Below are positions 9,075 through 16,486 of a stretch of 38,752 bases of DNA, one piece after another. The stretch is from an uncultured Eubacteriales bacterium (GTDB lineage: Bacteria > Bacillota > Clostridia > Oscillospirales > CAG-272): the NCBI GenBank assembly GCA_934462825.1, contig CAKSIP010000011.1:1-38752 (forward strand), given 5' to 3'. Position 1 is the first letter of the stretch, and each line of letters begins with the position of its first letter. Made by a program: the position numbers and the translations under genes. The notes under the pieces are model-generated. The model ran no database searches. It was not told where the DNA came from and worked only from the letters and a program-made list of their open reading frames with translations.

Positions 9075-10096
9075 GATTCCGAGCTCTCCTCAATGAGGGT
9101 TTTGGTCACTTTATATTTCACGGTTTTGAGATCCTGATCGACCAGCTTTACATTTTCCGGCAACAAAAGATTGTTTTCGGTTGTCACTGAGCCGCCGGCT
9201 GAATTGGTGATTTTCCCGATGGTAACCTCCACCGATTCCATTTCCGCGATTTTTTTCGGTTCTCCCACTACTTTGACGGTTTCCGGCATAAATTCAATTT
9301 GGTATTTATAACGATCCGTATCATCGGCCGTATAGGACGCTTGCAGGGGCACCGTTTTTTCTGCTGTCACTTTGACCTTTACCGTCGTTTCGCTGACATC
9401 GGTTCTGACATACGGATTTTTGACTTCGTTTCCATCCGCATCACAAAGGGTAATAGCCGCTTTAACATTTACGCTGGCTGTCACCGTCCCAAGGTCGCAT
9501 TTGATTTGCGCGCTCTGTATTGTATCCAACACCGTTTTCGGGCCGGACACAAGCACCGAAGTAATTTCCGGCTCCGGCTCACCGATGGTCAGCTCATTGG
9601 AAACATTATAAAGCAATTTAACGCTGATGTCTATGTTTTTTTCGGCATTTTCATCGGCAAAAACGCCGATTTTGGAAGGCGACACCGATTCCAGCTTGAT
9701 GCTTCCCGGCAGATTATCGACGGAAACATCCAGCATATGCCGTCCCGCTTTTGTAATCGAATCCAGCGTCACGTGAGCAAAAATATCCTCCGCGGTACAT
9801 TTCATAATCTCACTGCGAGGCCCTTTCACGGTAATACTGACTTCTGTATCGTACCCGCTAATCAAAGACAAATTATGCCTTTCTTTCAAATCCTCCGTCC
9901 CCTCAAGAACGACAACCACTTTGGAAAAAGTATGCTCATAATTCCCGTTTTCCGTTTGCAGCACGTAAGCCCAAACGCCAAAGGCAACGCCAAAGCACAG
10001 CACAAAAGCGATAATATCAAGAATCCTTCTTTTGCGTATCTGCTTTTTTTCCGTGCTTCCGTCCGTAGGAGCGATTTGATTCTGATTCTGATTCAT
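9071..10096 (-). CDS. ybbR: YbbR-domain protein, probable CdaA regulator CdaR
   Basis: From the ATG at 10096 the product is 341 residues: a short basic cytoplasmic tail, one membrane segment at about 26-46, then tandem beta-rich YbbR domains outside the membrane. In Bacillus and Listeria the homologue CdaR binds and modulates the membrane diadenylate cyclase CdaA, and the order cdaA-ybbR is kept here. The frame also opens from a GTG at 10210, only 13 bases after cdaA, but this would add 38 unusual residues and has a poor ribosome site. The interval holds a perfect hairpin (7-base arms, 3-base loop) at about 10117-10133. The site before 10096 is also weak, so the start is uncertain. The 3' end overlaps the next gene by four bases. 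Confidence 0.85.
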   Translation of the reverse strand: MNQNQNQIAPTDGSTEKKQIRKRRILDIIAFVLCFGVAFGVWAYVLQTENGNYEHTFSKVVVVLEGTEDLKERHNLSLISGYDTEVSITVKGPRSEIMKCTAEDIFAHVTLDSITKAGRHMLDVSVDNLPGSIKLESVSPSKIGVFADENAEKNIDISVKLLYNVSNELTIGEPEPEITSVLVSGPKTVLDTIQSAQIKCDLGTVTASVNVKAAITLCDADGNEVKNPYVRTDVSETTVKVKVTAEKTVPLQASYTADDTDRYKYQIEFMPETVKVVGEPKKIAEMESVEVTIGKITNSAGGSVTTENNLLLPENVKLVDQDLKTVKYKVTKTLIEESSES

Positions 10097-10223
10097 ATTC
10101 ACACCATGACTTTCGCTCCGCGAAAGTTCCTTCTTTTGCGTAATATGCGTAATATATGCGGCACGCAGGCCGCCGGCTTTTTTGTCGCTTAAATGCAAGC
10201 GCCTTTTCACTCCGCTGCGTCGC

Positions 10224-11147
10224 TTATTTTTCGGTTTCCACCGGCTCCGTTGTGCTTTCGGCTTTTCTGATTTTTTTGGTTTTTTTCAAATGCGGTTTAA
10301 TGTTTTGCGCCATGAAAAAGGATTGAACCACCTCATACAATTTGTCGTGCGAATACTGACGGCTCAGCTCCCCTTGATAAGCCACGGAAATGGTACCGGT
10401 TTCCTCTGAAACCACAATAACCAAAGCATCGCTGTTCTCGCTGACGCCGACAGCGGCCCGGTGACGGGAACCGAGATTGCCCACCATATCGTCGCGGGAA
10501 GCCAGCGGAAGGAAACAGCCGGCCGCATAAATTCGCAGATCCCGGATAATCACTGCACCGTCATGCAAAGGGGCTTTATTGAAGAAAATGTTTTTCAGCA
10601 ACGGCGTTGTAATTTTCGCATCAACAATTTTACCGGATTGGATATAATCTCCGAGCTTTGTGGTATTTTCAATGACTACCAGCGCGCCGGTTTTCGTTTT
10701 GGAAAGGTCGCACATAGCTGTTACCAAAGCCTCAGTCGCCGCCTTGATTTCCGCTTCATCGCGGGATTCCGTGGCGATGTTTTTAATGCCCGTCACGATG
10801 GGGTTGCCGCCCACTTTTTCCAACGCGGCACGCAATTCAGGCTGGAAAACGACGATAATAGCCAACATACCGACCTGATAGAAGTTAGACAAAATAAAAT
10901 TCAGTCCACGGGCGCCGACCAAGGTACTCAAGCCCCAAACCGCAAAAATTAACACAAGACCGATGGCCAGCTTCCCTGCGCGTCTTTTGCTGATAAATTT
11001 ATAAACGGCAAAAAACAAGAGAGACATGACCAAAATATCAAGGACATTGACGATGATCTGCCATGGCGACATATTTGCAATATAATCCGATACGCTGGAA
11101 AAAAACTCTGTCATGGTTTTGCGTATCTCCACAATAAGTTCAGGCAT
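10224..11147 (-). CDS. cdaA: Membrane diadenylate cyclase CdaA
   Basis: The ATG at 11147 follows an AAAGGAGT site at ideal distance, giving 307 residues. Three hydrophobic segments lie at about 29-50, 58-78 and 90-101, then the DAC domain with the DGA motif (LHDGA, 184-188) and RHR at 218-220, the two hallmark nucleotide-binding and catalytic motifs. The enzyme condenses two ATP to c-di-AMP, which controls potassium and osmolyte transport and wall homeostasis in Bacillota. The C-terminus is longer than in Bacillus subtilis CdaA and ends in a charged Lys/Glu tail. ybbR follows directly. glmM, the usual third gene of this cluster, is absent; the FAD dehydrogenase takes its place. An upstream in-frame ATG at 11195 lacks support. 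Confidence 0.96.
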   Translation of the reverse strand: MPELIVEIRKTMTEFFSSVSDYIANMSPWQIIVNVLDILVMSLLFFAVYKFISKRRAGKLAIGLVLIFAVWGLSTLVGARGLNFILSNFYQVGMLAIIVVFQPELRAALEKVGGNPIVTGIKNIATESRDEAEIKAATEALVTAMCDLSKTKTGALVVIENTTKLGDYIQSGKIVDAKITTPLLKNIFFNKAPLHDGAVIIRDLRIYAAGCFLPLASRDDMVGNLGSRHRAAVGVSENSDALVIVVSEETGTISVAYQGELSRQYSHDKLYEVVQSFFMAQNIKPHLKKTKKIRKAESTTEPVETEK

Positions 11148-11228
11148 GGGTGCAGACTCCTTTGATTTCGATAGAAAAATGGGGATGCCAAGCAACGCAT
11201 CCGCTTACAACGCATTACTAATATTATA

Positions 11229-11257
11229 ATCATATCATACTTTCTTTCTTTTTTCAA
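11229..11257 (-). promoter_or_regulatory. Predicted housekeeping promoter for the cdaA run
   Basis: On the minus strand a TTGAAA (11252-11257) is separated by 17 bases from TATGAT (11229-11234), in a very AT-rich stretch about 80 bases upstream of the cdaA start. It is the best promoter candidate for the cdaA-to-kinase series. Confidence 0.65.
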
Positions 11258-11372
11258 CATTTCTATAAAAATATATTTTATAATTTTATTGTTTCTTTAT
11301 TATTTTTTACTTTTTTAATGGCTTGCAAGCCGGAATTTTTTTCGTTCTCCGGGAAATTCCGACAAGAAACGA

Positions 11373-11401
11373 TTGATTTTCCTTATCCGGCATGATATAA
11401 T
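11373..11401 (+). promoter_or_regulatory. Predicted promoter for the alcohol dehydrogenase gene
   Basis: TTGATT (11373-11378), a 17-base spacer and a consensus TATAAT (11396-11401). Transcription would begin near 11408, leaving a leader of about 130 bases before the ATG at 11539. Confidence 0.65.
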
Positions 11402-11407
11402 ATTTTA

Positions 11408-11538
11408 AAAATAAAAAAGCCTTTGCTTTTCCCTCTTTCGTTTTTCGTTTTTCGTCTTTCGTCTTTTGTCGCCGTCGCGCACCGGCTGTGCCACGGCAAG
11501 GCGAAAAGAAACAGCAAAGGGCATGGAGGAACACGTTG
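11408..11538 (+). promoter_or_regulatory. Structured 5' leader with pyrimidine microsatellite
   Basis: The predicted leader first carries a pyrimidine-rich stretch (about 11430-11470) made of repeats of TTTCGTT and TTTCGTC. A GC-rich inverted repeat follows at about 11472-11498 (arms GCCGT and ACGGC, with further inner pairing). The early GCCTTTGCT (about 11420-11428) can pair with AGCAAAGGGC at about 11513-11522, just before the GGAGGA ribosome site. I do not recognise a known riboswitch class, and no T-box or terminator T-run is obvious. Regulation through this leader is inference. Confidence 0.35.
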
Positions 11539-12645
11539 ATGGATTTCAGTTTCAATTTGCCGGTACGAATCATTTCCGGCGTCGGATGTATACAGCAGCA
11601 TGCCGATTTATTTCAGCTTGGACAAACCGCATTTATTGTAACCGGCCAAAGCGGCGCGGCGAAAAGCGGTGCCTTGGCGGACGTCCTCGCCGTTTTGGAA
11701 AAGAACGGCATCCCCTATCATTTGTTTGACAAGATTGAAGCCAATCCCTGTCTTTCCACCTGTTTTGAAGGCGGGCATTTGGCGGCCGACACAGGCGCGG
11801 ATTTTGTCATCGGAATCGGCGGCGGCTCCGCCCTGGATGCGGCCAAAGCCATTGCCGCTTTTGCCGCCAATCAGCAAATTATGATGGAAGATTTGTTTGC
11901 CGACGAAAAAAGAGTGAACCGTTCCCTGCCGATTCTTGCCGTCCCAACGACATCGGGCACCGGAAGTGAGGTCAACCCCTTCAGCGTGATGTCGCTCCCG
12001 GACGGCGAAAGAAAGCGCTCTTTTTCTGCGCCGGATTCCTGGCCCAAGGCTGCCTTTTTGGATCCGACCTACACGTACTCCCTTTCTGCCGTGCAGACAC
12101 TCAGCACAGCGCTGGATGCCTTTGCCCACGCGATGGAGTCTTATCTTTCGCCCCGTTCCACGGAAATATCCGGCATGATGGCGCTCTATGCCGCTGAAAA
12201 AATTTGGCCGGTGATTCGGGACAACCCCGAAGAATACACACCGGACATGCACGCACAGCTTCTCTGTGCCTCCTGCGCCGCCGGCATTGCCATCAGCATC
12301 ACCGGAACCGGATTCCCGCATCCCCTTGGCTACAGTTTAACGATGCTGCATGGAATTCCGCACGGACGCGCCTGTGCGGTATTTGAAGGCGATTTTATCC
12401 GATACAACCGGAAGACAGAGCAAGGACGGCGGCGGCTGGATGAGCTTACAGCGCGGATTTCCGTGGACGCCGAAGCGCTGGCAACCGGTCTTACGGAATT
12501 AGCGAATGTAGATTTTTCGTTCTCGGAAAGCGAGATTCATAAAATGATTCATTTGGTGTGCGATGCAAAAAATTACACCAACAGCCCTTATGTGATCTCG
12601 TATGATGAAATGCTGGAAATTTATCGTTCTCATTTTTTGAAATGA
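11539..12645 (+). CDS. Iron-containing alcohol dehydrogenase
   Basis: The ATG at 11539, behind GGAGGA, gives 368 residues, the normal length for group III metal-dependent alcohol dehydrogenases. The N-terminal NAD(P)-binding half shows GGGSALDAAK at about 95-104 and PTTSGTGSEV at about 136-145. The C-terminal helical half carries the metal-binding aspartate and histidines in AFAHAMES and in HPLGYSLTMLHGIPHG, the usual two-histidine Fe or Zn site. Such enzymes reduce aldehydes to alcohols in fermentation (butanol, ethanol or propanediol type) and are cytosolic. The frame opens further upstream to 11488, but that segment lacks a ribosome site. It is a single gene between divergent cdaA and convergent pncB. 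Family is firm; the exact alcohol cannot be told from sequence. Confidence 0.92.
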   Translation: MDFSFNLPVRIISGVGCIQQHADLFQLGQTAFIVTGQSGAAKSGALADVLAVLEKNGIPYHLFDKIEANPCLSTCFEGGHLAADTGADFVIGIGGGSALDAAKAIAAFAANQQIMMEDLFADEKRVNRSLPILAVPTTSGTGSEVNPFSVMSLPDGERKRSFSAPDSWPKAAFLDPTYTYSLSAVQTLSTALDAFAHAMESYLSPRSTEISGMMALYAAEKIWPVIRDNPEEYTPDMHAQLLCASCAAGIAISITGTGFPHPLGYSLTMLHGIPHGRACAVFEGDFIRYNRKTEQGRRRLDELTARISVDAEALATGLTELANVDFSFSESEIHKMIHLVCDAKNYTNSPYVISYDEMLEIYRSHFLK

Positions 12646-12705
12646 TTTTTTGAAAAAACCAAGGAGCGGCATAGGAAGGCGAAAGCCCTTTCTCAGCCGC
12701 TCCTT
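12646..12705 (-). terminator. Intrinsic terminator between convergent adh and pncB
   Basis: A perfect 10-base stem (12661-12670 with 12696-12705) encloses a smaller GGC-GAAA-GCC hairpin. On the minus strand it is followed by GGTTTTTT, which suits termination of pncB transcripts. In the plus direction the tail is poor in T, so it is probably mainly a minus-strand terminator. The stretch 12706-12844 between this stem and the pncB stop holds a second hairpin (7-base arms, 12827-12844) and no convincing gene. Confidence 0.75.
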
Positions 12706-12844
12706 CAATTTATAGTCCGTCTCCGATTATGCAAGGCTTGCCGGCAACTGAGATACCGTCATGGCGGCCTTTCGTTTTTTCGGCTCTTTCGAGGAAGCTT
12801 TACGCAATCCTTAGAATCGACGGTTTTTGTATCGCTTGATACAA

Positions 12845-14296
12845 TTAACCGTTTTTCTTTGACTTAAGAAGGTCGTTCTTCACGTTCCACAGCCGTTCCG
12901 AAAGATCGACATAGTAGTTATGCGGATTTTCAAAGCGGAGAATTTCATCCCACATGCCATCCAATTCCTCGCAGCAATGACGCTTGATTTCATTCAAAGA
13001 AGGCAATTGATAAACCTGTTTTCCGCTCCGGAAAATCGGGACTTGCAATTCCGTCGCTGTGTAATCGACAAACTCCTTGCGCTTCCAGGTATATTCCGGA
13101 TCGAACAGTTCAATCGGTTTGGAAAAATCAATGTTTTCGTCATGCACGCAAATCAGATCGGCCTCGGCTTTTCCGCTTTCCCTACCGCGCAAACGGTAAA
13201 TCTTTTTGAAATGCGGCGTTGTAATCTTCCCCACGTTTTCACTAAGCTTGATTTTCGGGATCAGATGTCCCTCGGCATCCTCTACGGCTGCCAGCTTATA
13301 AACAGCGCCAAAAACCGGCTGACTTTTGGAGGTAATCAAGCGTTCGCCGACGCCAAAGGCATCGATGCAAGCGCCTTGCAAAATCAGATCGCGTATCAGA
13401 TATTCATCCAGCGAATTGGAGGCAAAAATTTTACATTCCGGCCATCCGGCGGCATCCAGCATTTTTCTTGCTTTTTTCGACAAATACGTAATATCACCGG
13501 AATCGAGCCGTATGCCGCATTTGGTGATTCCGCGCGGGCGCAGCACATCGTTGAAGGCTTTGATGGCATTCGGCACGCCGCTTTTCAAAACATTATACGT
13601 ATCCACCAAAAGCGTTACGCTTTCAGGATAAATTTCGCAATAGGTTTTGAATGCGGTATATTCATCCGGGAACATCTGCACCCAAGAATGTGCCATGGTT
13701 CCGGTGGCAGGAACGCCGAAAAGCTCGTCCGAAATGGCGCAAGCCGTAGAGGCGCAGCCTCCGATATAGGCGGCACGCGCTCCGTAAATGGCCGCATTGG
13801 CTCCCTGCGCACGGCGAGAGCCAAATTCACTGACCGCCCTTCCCTGCGCGGCGCGCGTAATGCGGGAGGCTTTCGTGGCAATCAGCGATTGATGATTCAG
13901 CTCCATCAAAAGATACGTTTCAATAAACTGCGCTTCAATAGCCTTGGCGCGCACGGTAATCAGCGGTTCGTTCGGAAAAACTACGGTACCCTCCGGCACA
14001 GCCCACATATCGCCATGAAAACGAAAGTCCTTCAGATACGAAAGGAATTCCTCGGAAAAACAATTTTTGGAGCGCAAAAACGCAATGTTTTCCTCGGTAA
14101 AGTGGAGATCGTTGATATAATCCACAATCTGCTCAAGGCCCGCTGCAATGGCATAGCCGCCGCCATCGGGATTGTCACGGTAAAATACATCAAAATACGT
14201 TACGGTATCCTTCATGCCACAGGCAAAGTACCCGTTTCCCATGGTCAATTCGTAAAAATCGAACAGCATGGTCATGTTTCCTGCAATGTTTTTCAT
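12845..14296 (-). CDS. pncB: Nicotinate phosphoribosyltransferase
   Basis: The ATG at 14296 follows a TGAGGAA site and gives 483 residues, usual for Bacillota NAPRTase; an in-frame TTG at 14323 is less likely. Family features include the N-terminal LFDFYELTMGNGYF, the FYRDNPDGGGYAIAAGLE segment, GTMAHSWVQMFPDEYTAF around the active site, and a GIRLDSGD phosphate-binding strand. The enzyme joins nicotinate with PRPP, using ATP, to form nicotinate mononucleotide in the Preiss-Handler NAD salvage route. It lies downstream of a small P-loop gene on the same strand, separated by a strong terminator-like hairpin and with no clear promoter of its own in the 139-base gap. Its expression may therefore depend on read-through from the promoter at 14899-14927. 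Confidence 0.95.
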   Translation of the reverse strand: MKNIAGNMTMLFDFYELTMGNGYFACGMKDTVTYFDVFYRDNPDGGGYAIAAGLEQIVDYINDLHFTEENIAFLRSKNCFSEEFLSYLKDFRFHGDMWAVPEGTVVFPNEPLITVRAKAIEAQFIETYLLMELNHQSLIATKASRITRAAQGRAVSEFGSRRAQGANAAIYGARAAYIGGCASTACAISDELFGVPATGTMAHSWVQMFPDEYTAFKTYCEIYPESVTLLVDTYNVLKSGVPNAIKAFNDVLRPRGITKCGIRLDSGDITYLSKKARKMLDAAGWPECKIFASNSLDEYLIRDLILQGACIDAFGVGERLITSKSQPVFGAVYKLAAVEDAEGHLIPKIKLSENVGKITTPHFKKIYRLRGRESGKAEADLICVHDENIDFSKPIELFDPEYTWKRKEFVDYTATELQVPIFRSGKQVYQLPSLNEIKRHCCEELDGMWDEILRFENPHNYYVDLSERLWNVKNDLLKSKKNG

Positions 14297-14367
14297 AGAA
14301 TCGTTCCTCAAGTCTTTCTTCAATTCTTTTTCATTCCAAGCGGCGGCCGATGCGCCTGCTTTTTTAC

Positions 14368-14410
14368 AAAAAATCCGAATGCAAAGTTAATGCCAAGCTT
14401 TGCATTCGGA
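14368..14410 (-). terminator. Strong terminator or attenuator between P-loop gene and pncB
   Basis: A perfect 13-base stem (14374-14386 with 14398-14410) with an 11-base loop is followed on the minus strand by TTTTTTG. It ends or attenuates transcription of the P-loop gene just before pncB. The plus-strand side also ends in an A/T run, so the element is near symmetrical. Confidence 0.8.
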
Positions 14411-14435
14411 AAAAAATTATGAAATCCGCTGTAAA

Positions 14436-14846
14436 TCAGATGTACTTTTTAACGACGTCGGATGCCACGTCCGCGGGCATAGAGGAGGTTATGAAAAGAT
14501 GCGTGCCTGTTTTAGTCACAAGTGCATCCAGCTCCCCAAGCAATTTTTCAAATGCCGGAATATCATCATTACAGATTTTCAGCGCGGAATCAATGAACAA
14601 ATCTGTCACGTCATGATTGCTTGCCAAAATTCCCGCTACAAAGCCAAACAACGACTGCGCATCTGCCACCAAAAAGTCTTCTGTGTTGATCAAACGTGCC
14701 TGATATTTAATGTCATAGCGCAACTTGTCGCCTTTTTCTATACAAACAACAGCACCGTGAGAGGTGGAAACCGCAGTATTGACCATTTCTATGAGTGTTT
14801 TGGTTTTTCCGGTGCCTTTGACACCAATCATAAGTTTCAACATCAT
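14436..14846 (-). CDS. Small P-loop ATP-binding protein, function unknown
   Basis: The 136-residue product begins almost directly with a Walker A motif (GVKGTGKTKT, about residues 8-17). A possible Walker B strand (VTDLFIDSAL) lies at about 80-89. No further domain is visible. Related small proteins in clostridia are sometimes mislabelled PilT or twitching motility proteins, but nothing here supports a pilus role. Two adjacent ATGs (14846 and 14843) follow GGAGGA, and either could be used. It has its own promoter candidate upstream and a terminator-like hairpin downstream, ahead of pncB. Sequence shows only nucleotide binding; whether it works with NAD salvage is speculation from adjacency. 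Confidence 0.75.
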   Translation of the reverse strand: MMLKLMIGVKGTGKTKTLIEMVNTAVSTSHGAVVCIEKGDKLRYDIKYQARLINTEDFLVADAQSLFGFVAGILASNHDVTDLFIDSALKICNDDIPAFEKLLGELDALVTKTGTHLFITSSMPADVASDVVKKYI

Positions 14847-14898
14847 TTTATTCCTCCGAGGTTTTTTCAGATTCGGAATGCTCCTTGTCTGTATTCAT

Positions 14899-14927
14899 AT
14901 TATACAATATTTCCCCGGAAAATGCAA
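14899..14927 (-). promoter_or_regulatory. Predicted promoter for P-loop gene and pncB
   Basis: On the minus strand TTGCAT (14922-14927), a 17-base spacer and TATAAT (14899-14904). It lies between pgi and the P-loop gene, about 50 bases before its start. Confidence 0.65.
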
Positions 14928-14969
14928 TAGCTTTTTGTTCTTTTTATTCTATTTTTCAAGAAAAATGAT

Positions 14970-16310
14970 TTACATTTTCAGACGTTTTTCGATTTCCGCC
15001 TTTTGCGCTTCATAACCCGGTTTGCCAAGCAAAGCAAACATATTTTTCTTATAAGCTTCCACGCCGGGCTGATCGAAGGGATTGATCCCCAGCAAATAGC
15101 CGGAAATGGCGCAGGCAAGCTCAAAGAAATAAATCAAATAACCTACACTAAAGGCCGATTTATCCGGGATTTCAAGCAAAATATTGGGAACTCCGCCGTC
15201 ATTATGCGCCAAAAGGGTGGCCAGCATGGCTTTATGATTGATTTCTTCCAATTCAACGCCCGCCACAAAATTCATACCATCCTCATTTTCGGGATCGTAC
15301 GGAACCACACAGCTTTCGCCCGTTTTTTGAATGAAGAGAACCGTTTCAAACAGATCCCTGCGTCCCTGCTGAATATACTGTCCCAGCGAATGCAGGTCTG
15401 TCGAGCAAATGACGGAGGCCGGGAAAATGCCGGTTTGGTTTTTGCCCTCGCTCTCGCCGAAAAGCTGCTTCCACCATTCATTGAACATTTGCTGGCAAGG
15501 CTCATATCCGACAAGAATTTCGATATTTTTTCCCTTTTGGAACAAAATATTGCGAAGCACCGCATAGCGATAGCAATCATTTTTCGTCAGATCGCTGTCG
15601 GACAAGTCCTTCATAGCCGCATGGGCGCCATCCAGCAACGCCTTCACGTCAATCCCCGCCACGGCAATCGGAAGCAGTCCTACGGCCGAGAGAACCGAGT
15701 AGCGTCCGCCGATTCCGTCAGGCACAACAAAAGTCCGATAGCCTTCTCGATCCGCCAAATTTTTCAAGATTCCTTTGGTGCGATCCGTGGTGGCGAAAAT
15801 CCGTGTTTTCGCTTCTTCTTTGCCGTATTTCTTTTCCAAAAGCTCGCGGAAAATACGGAAAGCCAGCGCCGGCTCGGTCGTTGTGCCGGATTTGGAAATC
15901 ACGTTTACGCAGACGTCCTTCCCTTCACAAGCCGCCAGCACATGGTTCAGATGCTCGGCGCTCAAATCACAGCCGAGAAAATAAATCTTGGGGCTGTTTT
16001 TCGCGCAATCGTTGTAAAAATTGAAGCGAATCATTTCAATCACGGCGCGTGCCCCCAAATAAGAGCCGCCGATACCGATGATGACAAAGGCATCGCATTT
16101 TTTACGAATTTCGTCGGCACATGCAAGGATGTCGGCCACTTCTTTTTTGTCGTAGTTTTCGGGCAATGCCACCCAATCGGTCATATGACCGCCGGCGCCG
16201 CTTCGCTCCCGAAGCATGCGATCCACCGTGTTTACCATCGGCTGATACGCCAAAAGTTCCTCATCGCTTACAAATTGCTGTACATATTGATTGCTTACTT
16301 TTACTGCCAT
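14970..16310 (-). CDS. pgi: Glucose-6-phosphate isomerase
   Basis: The ATG at 16310 is preceded by AGGTGA at good distance, giving 446 residues, close to Bacillus Pgi (about 450); the upstream GTG at 16319 lies inside that ribosome site and is rejected. Two sugar-isomerase domains are visible: IGIGGSYLGARA near residue 80, the phosphate-binding SKSGTTTEPA near 140, and DGIGGRYSVLSAVGLLP near 200, with the C-terminal lysine region (INPFDQPGVEAYKK). It interconverts glucose 6-phosphate and fructose 6-phosphate in cytosolic glycolysis and gluconeogenesis. It has its own promoter candidate and seems to be a single-gene unit. pckA further along is also gluconeogenic but is not linked to it. Confidence 0.97.
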   Translation of the reverse strand: MAVKVSNQYVQQFVSDEELLAYQPMVNTVDRMLRERSGAGGHMTDWVALPENYDKKEVADILACADEIRKKCDAFVIIGIGGSYLGARAVIEMIRFNFYNDCAKNSPKIYFLGCDLSAEHLNHVLAACEGKDVCVNVISKSGTTTEPALAFRIFRELLEKKYGKEEAKTRIFATTDRTKGILKNLADREGYRTFVVPDGIGGRYSVLSAVGLLPIAVAGIDVKALLDGAHAAMKDLSDSDLTKNDCYRYAVLRNILFQKGKNIEILVGYEPCQQMFNEWWKQLFGESEGKNQTGIFPASVICSTDLHSLGQYIQQGRRDLFETVLFIQKTGESCVVPYDPENEDGMNFVAGVELEEINHKAMLATLLAHNDGGVPNILLEIPDKSAFSVGYLIYFFELACAISGYLLGINPFDQPGVEAYKKNMFALLGKPGYEAQKAEIEKRLKM

Positions 16311-16345
16311 TCTATTCACCTACACATAATAAAACATTATCTCAT

Positions 16346-16374
16346 ATTTTATCTCTTTTTGCGACCATTTGCAA
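16346..16374 (-). promoter_or_regulatory. Predicted promoter for pgi
   Basis: On the minus strand TTGCAA (16369-16374), a 17-base spacer and TAAAAT (16346-16351), about 35 bases before the pgi ATG. Confidence 0.5.
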
Positions 16375-16447
16375 GGGGTTTTATAAAATAAAATACAATT
16401 TTTTTATTAGTTTTCGATGTTTCAGGCAACAATATGTGTTTATTTCA

Positions 16448-16472
16448 AAATCCTTTCGCCATTGGCGGATTT
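16448..16472 (-). terminator. Weak hairpin after the D,D-carboxypeptidase gene
   Basis: AAATCC (16448-16453) pairs with GGATTT (16467-16472) around an inner CGCC/GGCG, about 15 bases after the carboxypeptidase stop on the minus strand. The T-run is short, so terminator function is tentative. Confidence 0.35.
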
Positions 16473-16486
16473 ATGATTTATGAGAG

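Noticed and set aside
11430..11470. Pyrimidine repeat considered as a CRISPR-like array
   Set aside because: Units are 6-7 bases in direct contact without spacers; it is a simple microsatellite.
12706..12844. Short basic reading frame (about 26 codons) downstream of pncB on the minus strand
   Set aside because: TTG start only, no spaced ribosome site and no similarity I can recognise; probably untranslated 3' sequence.
12920..14422. 500-codon plus-strand open frame opposite pncB
   Set aside because: Antisense shadow of a full-length, motif-complete pncB; no ribosome site, and it crosses a terminator hairpin.
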